Shown here: positions 5,781 through 8,423 of the stretch, piece by piece
Numbering within the stretch: position 1 is the first letter of the stretch
How the letters are laid out: each line of letters begins with the position of its first letter
Origin: Alphaproteobacteria bacterium
Lineage (GTDB): Bacteria; Pseudomonadota; Alphaproteobacteria; Thalassobaculales; Thalassobaculaceae
NCBI GenBank assembly: GCA_028822575.1
Contig: JAPKDN010000109.1
Location: 1 to 8,423 of the forward strand
Length of the DNA: 8,423 bases
Direction: 5' to 3'
Notes under the pieces: generated by a model
Told to the model about the DNA's origin: nothing
Database searches by the model: none
What the model saw: only the letters and a program-made list of their open reading frames with translations
Translations under genes and position numbers: made by a program

Positions 5781-5947
5781 CATCGCTTGCTAATTAAATA
5801 ATGACTTACCGATCATGAAACGCGTGACTTACCAGATAATCTGCAAGGGACGAGGTATAGCTCTGTGAGAGTCGCAGCACCCCCGCACACCTTGGCCCGA
5901 CCGTCGTGATTGATTGCCCATCCGCCGCGCCGGGCGATAGCGAAGCG

Positions 5948-6385
5948 ATGGATGAAACGGTCGCCATTAGGGTTTCTCCGCGCGTTGCGGTGTGGCCAGA
6001 CGAATTGCAGGAGCGGTTTACGCGAGCCTCTGGAGCGGGCGGTCAAAACGTCAACAAAGTCTCGACCGCGGTGCAACTCAGTTTGAATACCCGCGTGGCA
6101 AGAGGGTTACCCTTCGATGTGCGCTTACGTTTGCGGGTCATTGCCGGAAAAAAGATGAGCAAAGAAGGGGTGATAACCATCGACGCCAGGCGTCACCGCA
6201 CACAGGAGCGAAATCGCCAGGATGCTAGAGAGCGGCTAATCGATATGCTCACCGCTGCGGCAATCGTGCCAACCCGGCGCATTCCCACCCGCGTAAGCCA
6301 CAGTGCCAAGCAGCGACGCCTAGATGCGAAGAAACACCACTCGCGGCTCAAGCATAATCGCCAAGCCAATGACGCAGACACCTAA
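5948..6385 (+). CDS. arfB: Alternative ribosome-rescue factor B (peptidyl-tRNA hydrolase ArfB/YaeJ)
   Basis: From the ATG at 5948 this encodes 145 residues, close to E. coli ArfB (about 140). ArfB enters the A site of ribosomes stalled on non-stop mRNAs and hydrolyses the peptidyl-tRNA without needing a stop codon. The catalytic GGQ motif is at residues 31-33 within FTRASGAGGQNVNKVSTAVQ (24-43). The protein lacks the stop-codon-reading domain of RF1/RF2. Its basic C-terminal tail (SAKQRRLDAKKHHSRLKHNR, 119-138) is the part that in the family fits into the empty mRNA channel. A longer form from GTG 5906 adds 14 residues without similarity to the family, so the ATG was preferred, although its ribosome site is weak. 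The gene is convergent with the 2OG oxygenase to the right, and no clear terminator lies between them. Confidence 0.92.
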   Translation: MDETVAIRVSPRVAVWPDELQERFTRASGAGGQNVNKVSTAVQLSLNTRVARGLPFDVRLRLRVIAGKKMSKEGVITIDARRHRTQERNRQDARERLIDMLTAAAIVPTRRIPTRVSHSAKQRRLDAKKHHSRLKHNRQANDADT

Positions 6386-6438
6386 CGAACCACGCACGAC
6401 AACTCAACACGTCTTTGAGCCTGATCCAGTCCCTGCTT

Positions 6439-7260
6439 TTAAGCTTGATTGGGATAGGTTTCTGGAAGTCGCCCAAGTACCGAACGGACGGTTGACTCCT
6501 TATACCGATGCCCAGAAATGTGATGATAACTAAACACCGCTAACAAACGATCCGGCGAGCCTTGTGTCACTTCGGAAACTCGATGGATCGAGCGGCGCCC
6601 TTTGAATAAGCAAAAACTACCATCCGCTAGGCCGGCGCGCTGCAGAGGCAGCTCTTCACCCGACAGCAAACGACCAACTTCTTCATAGTTTTCCTCATCT
6701 TCATCACGCAAGTACGGCACGTATTCGAAGTGCCCGCCCGCTGCGGCCGACTGAATCATTAATGTCACCGCGCCGTCATTCTGGTCAAAGTGCCAGGCAT
6801 GCCGACAACCCTGGCTCATCACTTTGACGTTGGCCGCCAGATAAGGGCAAGCGACTGGATGCAAAGATTCGAGATTCAAACAACGGCGCACGAATTCTGT
6901 TAACGCGAGTTGTTCAAAGATTGATACAAAGGCGCCTTGCTTCGGGAAGCTATCTTTAGTTATAGAACCAATCAAATTAGGCGTGGTGAGTGTAACTGGG
7001 TGACCTTGTGGGTAGTCATCCGGATTGCGCCAAGAATAGGCCCGGCGTTCGACATCCATCCAATACGTTCGGTCACGCAATGCGTTAGCTTCGCCTTGTA
7101 TAACGGCGAGCGCCTCGGGTTTAACGAAGTCCGGCAAATGACACATTGCGCCTTCAGCCAACGATTCCTGGCAAGATTGCAGGAGCGTGGCTCCCGCCAT
7201 ATCCAGATCGTCAATCGGATAACGCTCCAGATCTACCAAATCCTTAAGCTCATAGGGCAT
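6439..7260 (-). CDS. 2OG-Fe(II) oxygenase, BesD/HalD-like amino-acid hydroxylase family
   Basis: A 273-residue cytoplasmic protein with the complete non-heme iron triad: H157 and D159 in RHAWHFDQND (153-162), distal H226 in GRRSIHRVSEV (221-231), and R238 in SPDRLLAVFSY (235-245) to bind 2-oxoglutarate. GGHFEYVPYLRDEDEENYEEV (175-195) is characteristic of the group that contains the free-amino-acid halogenases BesD and HalD and their hydroxylating relatives. Halogenases of this group replace the HxD aspartate with glycine so chloride can bind iron; here Asp159 is kept, so hydroxylation is predicted. The substrate is unknown; a free amino acid is an inference from the family. ATG 7260 follows AAGGA with about 8-base spacing. 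The start overlaps by 11 bases the end of a decayed upstream frame, suggesting a former operon. The 3' end overlaps a doubtful 54-codon forward ORF. Confidence 0.75.
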   Translation of the reverse strand: MPYELKDLVDLERYPIDDLDMAGATLLQSCQESLAEGAMCHLPDFVKPEALAVIQGEANALRDRTYWMDVERRAYSWRNPDDYPQGHPVTLTTPNLIGSITKDSFPKQGAFVSIFEQLALTEFVRRCLNLESLHPVACPYLAANVKVMSQGCRHAWHFDQNDGAVTLMIQSAAAGGHFEYVPYLRDEDEENYEEVGRLLSGEELPLQRAGLADGSFCLFKGRRSIHRVSEVTQGSPDRLLAVFSYHHISGHRYKESTVRSVLGRLPETYPNQA

Positions 7261-7922
7261 TGTCAGTCCTTACCTTTAACCGGGATTTCCCAATGTAGCC
7301 GCGCGTGAGAGTTTTATTGTGACGCCGAATGGCTTGATCCGCAATCCAGTCCGTTTCGGGGTGGTGAATTTGAGTGTCAGTTAGAGAAATGGAAGTATTC
7401 AGTGCAAAGCGTCTTACACACATTAACTGAAGACCTGCTATATTGTGCCCTTCAAACGCAAGGTATGAGGAGGGCATTAGATGACGGTCTGGCGGCAACA
7501 CGAGGTGTACGCCAACGCGCGGGCGGATCTCCAGTGCATGGATTTCCGTTGGCTATGTGAACGCGCGCAAAGACGTCACTGACGTACTGATCAGCGATGC
7601 GCACGGCACGCCCTGCGCGACCCAACTCGCCGTCTAGGCCCAGCCACATTGGTGGTTCTGCCTTGACGTGGGTATCAGCAAGTAGGATGACGGCGTCCCC
7701 AGGCTGCGATTGCTGCAGGAGTACCTGATGTCTGGTGCCATGTTTGACAGCGATTCGGCGCAGATTTTCGACGGCCACGACGTGTTCCAAAACGGCGTTC
7801 TTTCGCTAGTCAAACGGGCAACGGAGCGCATGATGAAAATAGTCGCATACATTATGATCCACATCGAGCGGGTCACCTTGGGCTCGTCCGCTCTTGGCCA
7901 AACGCAATAAAAACCGAGGACA
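7250..7922 (-). pseudogene. Decayed, unrecognised gene upstream of the oxygenase
   Basis: A minus-strand frame is open from 7922 with RLAKSGRAQGDPLDVDHNVC, meets TAG at 7806-7808, then continues RKNAVLEHVVAVENLRRIAV, PGDAVILLADTHVKAEPPMW and SDVFARVHIANGN. A one-base shift around 7535-7553 leads into HALEIRPRVGVHLVLPPDRH, PSSYLAFEGHNIAGLQLM and DTQIHHPETDWIADQAIRRH, ending at TGA 7250-7252 inside the oxygenase start. Codon use in both pieces looks coding (G-rich first, GC-rich third positions). No family was recognised. No ATG with a ribosome site is visible at the 5' end, so the N-terminus may be missing. The exactly opposite plus-strand frame is also fairly open, so strand assignment is not certain. 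The minus strand is favoured because both pieces run into the oxygenase gene like an operon. Confidence 0.45.
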
Positions 7923-7926
7923 TCAC

Positions 7927-8423
7927 ATGGCACGCGTCCCCGTCTTGAAATTCCCCGACCAACTAACCGGCAAAGCCCGCCGCATTGCAGAAGGAATCGT
8001 CGATACTCGCAAATCGCTGGAAGGCCCCTTTTCGGTCTGGATGCATGCGCCAGAATGGGCCGAGCGTGTAGCCCATCTGGGTACGTTGGTGCGTTGGGAG
8101 GGTACATTGGAGCTGCGGATTCGTACGCTCGCAGCACTTGTTGTCGGCCGGCACTTCCAAGCTCAGTATGTTTGGGGTATCCAAGGGATGATTGGCGCCG
8201 AGCGGAATGTTCCTCGCTCGACGATAGACGCGATCCGTGACGACCGGACCGACGGAATTCCTCCCGAGGACCTTCAAATCATCGACTTTACCCGGCAACT
8301 GCTGCGAGAGAACCGCGTGGGCGAACCGCTAGCAAGCTTGGTCATGGCACGGTTAGGGGCTGATCAGTATGTGCAATTAACAACCTGCATCGGTTACTAC
8401 GCGATGCTTTCGATGACGGTTAA
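7927..8423 (+). CDS. Carboxymuconolactone decarboxylase (CMD/AhpD-like) family protein, partial at 3' end
   Basis: The ATG at 7927 follows GAGGA with about 6-base spacing and opens a frame that has no stop before the window ends; 165 codons are visible. The protein reads MARVPVLKFPDQLTGKARRI, then APEWAERVAHLGTLVRWEGT (41-60), LELRIRTLAALVVGRHFQAQ (61-80) with YVWGI, and later DLQIIDFTRQLLREN and CIGYYAMLSM. The arrangement of an N-proximal helix, an RxxTLAxLVVGRHxxAQYxW helix and a C-terminal GYYxMLSM block is typical of the CMD family subset that lacks the AhpD CxxC redox motif. Members act as decarboxylases or have unknown roles, so no substrate is assigned. It is transcribed divergently from the decayed minus-strand frame. 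The family is usually about 180-200 residues, so only the C-terminal tail is probably missing. Confidence 0.82.
   Translation, partial: MARVPVLKFPDQLTGKARRIAEGIVDTRKSLEGPFSVWMHAPEWAERVAHLGTLVRWEGTLELRIRTLAALVVGRHFQAQYVWGIQGMIGAERNVPRSTIDAIRDDRTDGIPPEDLQIIDFTRQLLRENRVGEPLASLVMARLGADQYVQLTTCIGYYAMLSMTV

Larger units (their letters stand above)
5457..5905. other. Gene-poor stretch between IS relics and arfB
   Basis: No convincing gene was found in these roughly 450 bases. Contents seen: a possible 23-codon hydrophobic ORF, two short hairpins and a perfect GTTCAG/CTGAAC inverted repeat, listed separately. The left half is AT-rich compared with neighbouring genes. The right end must hold the arfB promoter, but no clear -35/-10 pair could be chosen. 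It may be further eroded mobile-element DNA, which the sequence alone does not prove. Confidence 0.5.

Noticed and set aside
6369..6533. 54-codon plus-strand ORF (MTQTPNEPRTTTQ...) overlapping the end of arfB and the 3' end of the oxygenase gene
   Set aside because: It has no ribosome binding site, overlaps the oxygenase gene antisense by about 95 bases, and resembles no recognised family. It could still be a small protein, but the evidence is too thin.
7482..7580. 32-codon plus-strand ORF starting MTVWRQHEVY with a good GAGGAGG ribosome-site match
   Set aside because: It lies antisense to the better-supported minus-strand coding frames upstream of the oxygenase, and the peptide resembles nothing known.
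7710..7910. 66-codon plus-strand ORF just before the CMD-family gene
   Set aside because: It is the exact in-phase complement of the minus-strand decayed frame, so its openness follows from codon bias. It is kept only as an alternative for the coding strand.
1..8423. CRISPR array, tRNA, rRNA, riboswitch or phage-defence system
   Set aside because: No regularly spaced repeats, tRNA cloverleaf with conserved arms, rRNA-like stretch, known riboswitch core or recognisable defence gene was seen on either strand.

Overview
The window looks like bacterial chromosome, most likely from a Pseudomonadota member and possibly an alphaproteobacterium. That guess rests on the style of the CysQ, quinone-oxidoreductase and cysteate-lyase-like proteins, moderately GC-rich coding DNA and classical Shine-Dalgarno sequences. 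No rRNA, tRNA or CRISPR array was seen. The lineage call is an inference.

Left part (1-2914): a strong hairpin opens the window. Two forward genes follow, a CysQ-type 3'(2'),5'-bisphosphate nucleotidase and a zinc-free quinone-oxidoreductase-like MDR enzyme. A convergent Nudix hydrolase of the CoA-pyrophosphatase type lies opposite, with a long inverted repeat between the convergent genes.

Middle part (3018-5905): this is a graveyard of broken genes around one intact gene. On the minus strand lies a prolyl-4-hydroxylase-like 2OG-Fe(II) oxygenase pseudogene, recognisable through five in-frame stops and one frameshift and with an iron-binding His changed to Cys. Next to it are a 45-residue orphan ORF and a 43-residue membrane peptide that follows the intact PLP enzyme of the D-cysteine desulfhydrase/L-cysteate sulfo-lyase (CuyA) family. 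Upstream of the PLP gene are two insertion-sequence relics back to back: an internally deleted, stop-containing IS630-family transposase (minus) and the last 37 codons of an IS3-family-like transposase (plus). About 450 bp of gene-poor DNA with small hairpins follow.

Right part (5906-8423): a forward ArfB-type ribosome-rescue release factor; a convergent 2OG-Fe(II) oxygenase resembling the BesD/HalD amino-acid halogenase/hydroxylase family but keeping the HxD iron triad, so predicted to hydroxylate; a decayed, unrecognised reading frame just upstream that overlaps the oxygenase start; and a forward carboxymuconolactone-decarboxylase-family gene that runs off the right edge.

The genes do not form one obvious pathway. 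CysQ (PAP removal during sulfate assimilation) and the CuyA-like enzyme (sulfite or sulfide release from a C3 sulfur amino acid) are both linked to sulfur, but they are separated and on opposite strands. The clearest multi-gene signal is the oxygenase with its broken, translationally overlapping upstream partner. The density of pseudogenes and IS relics suggests relaxed selection or ongoing genome decay here.
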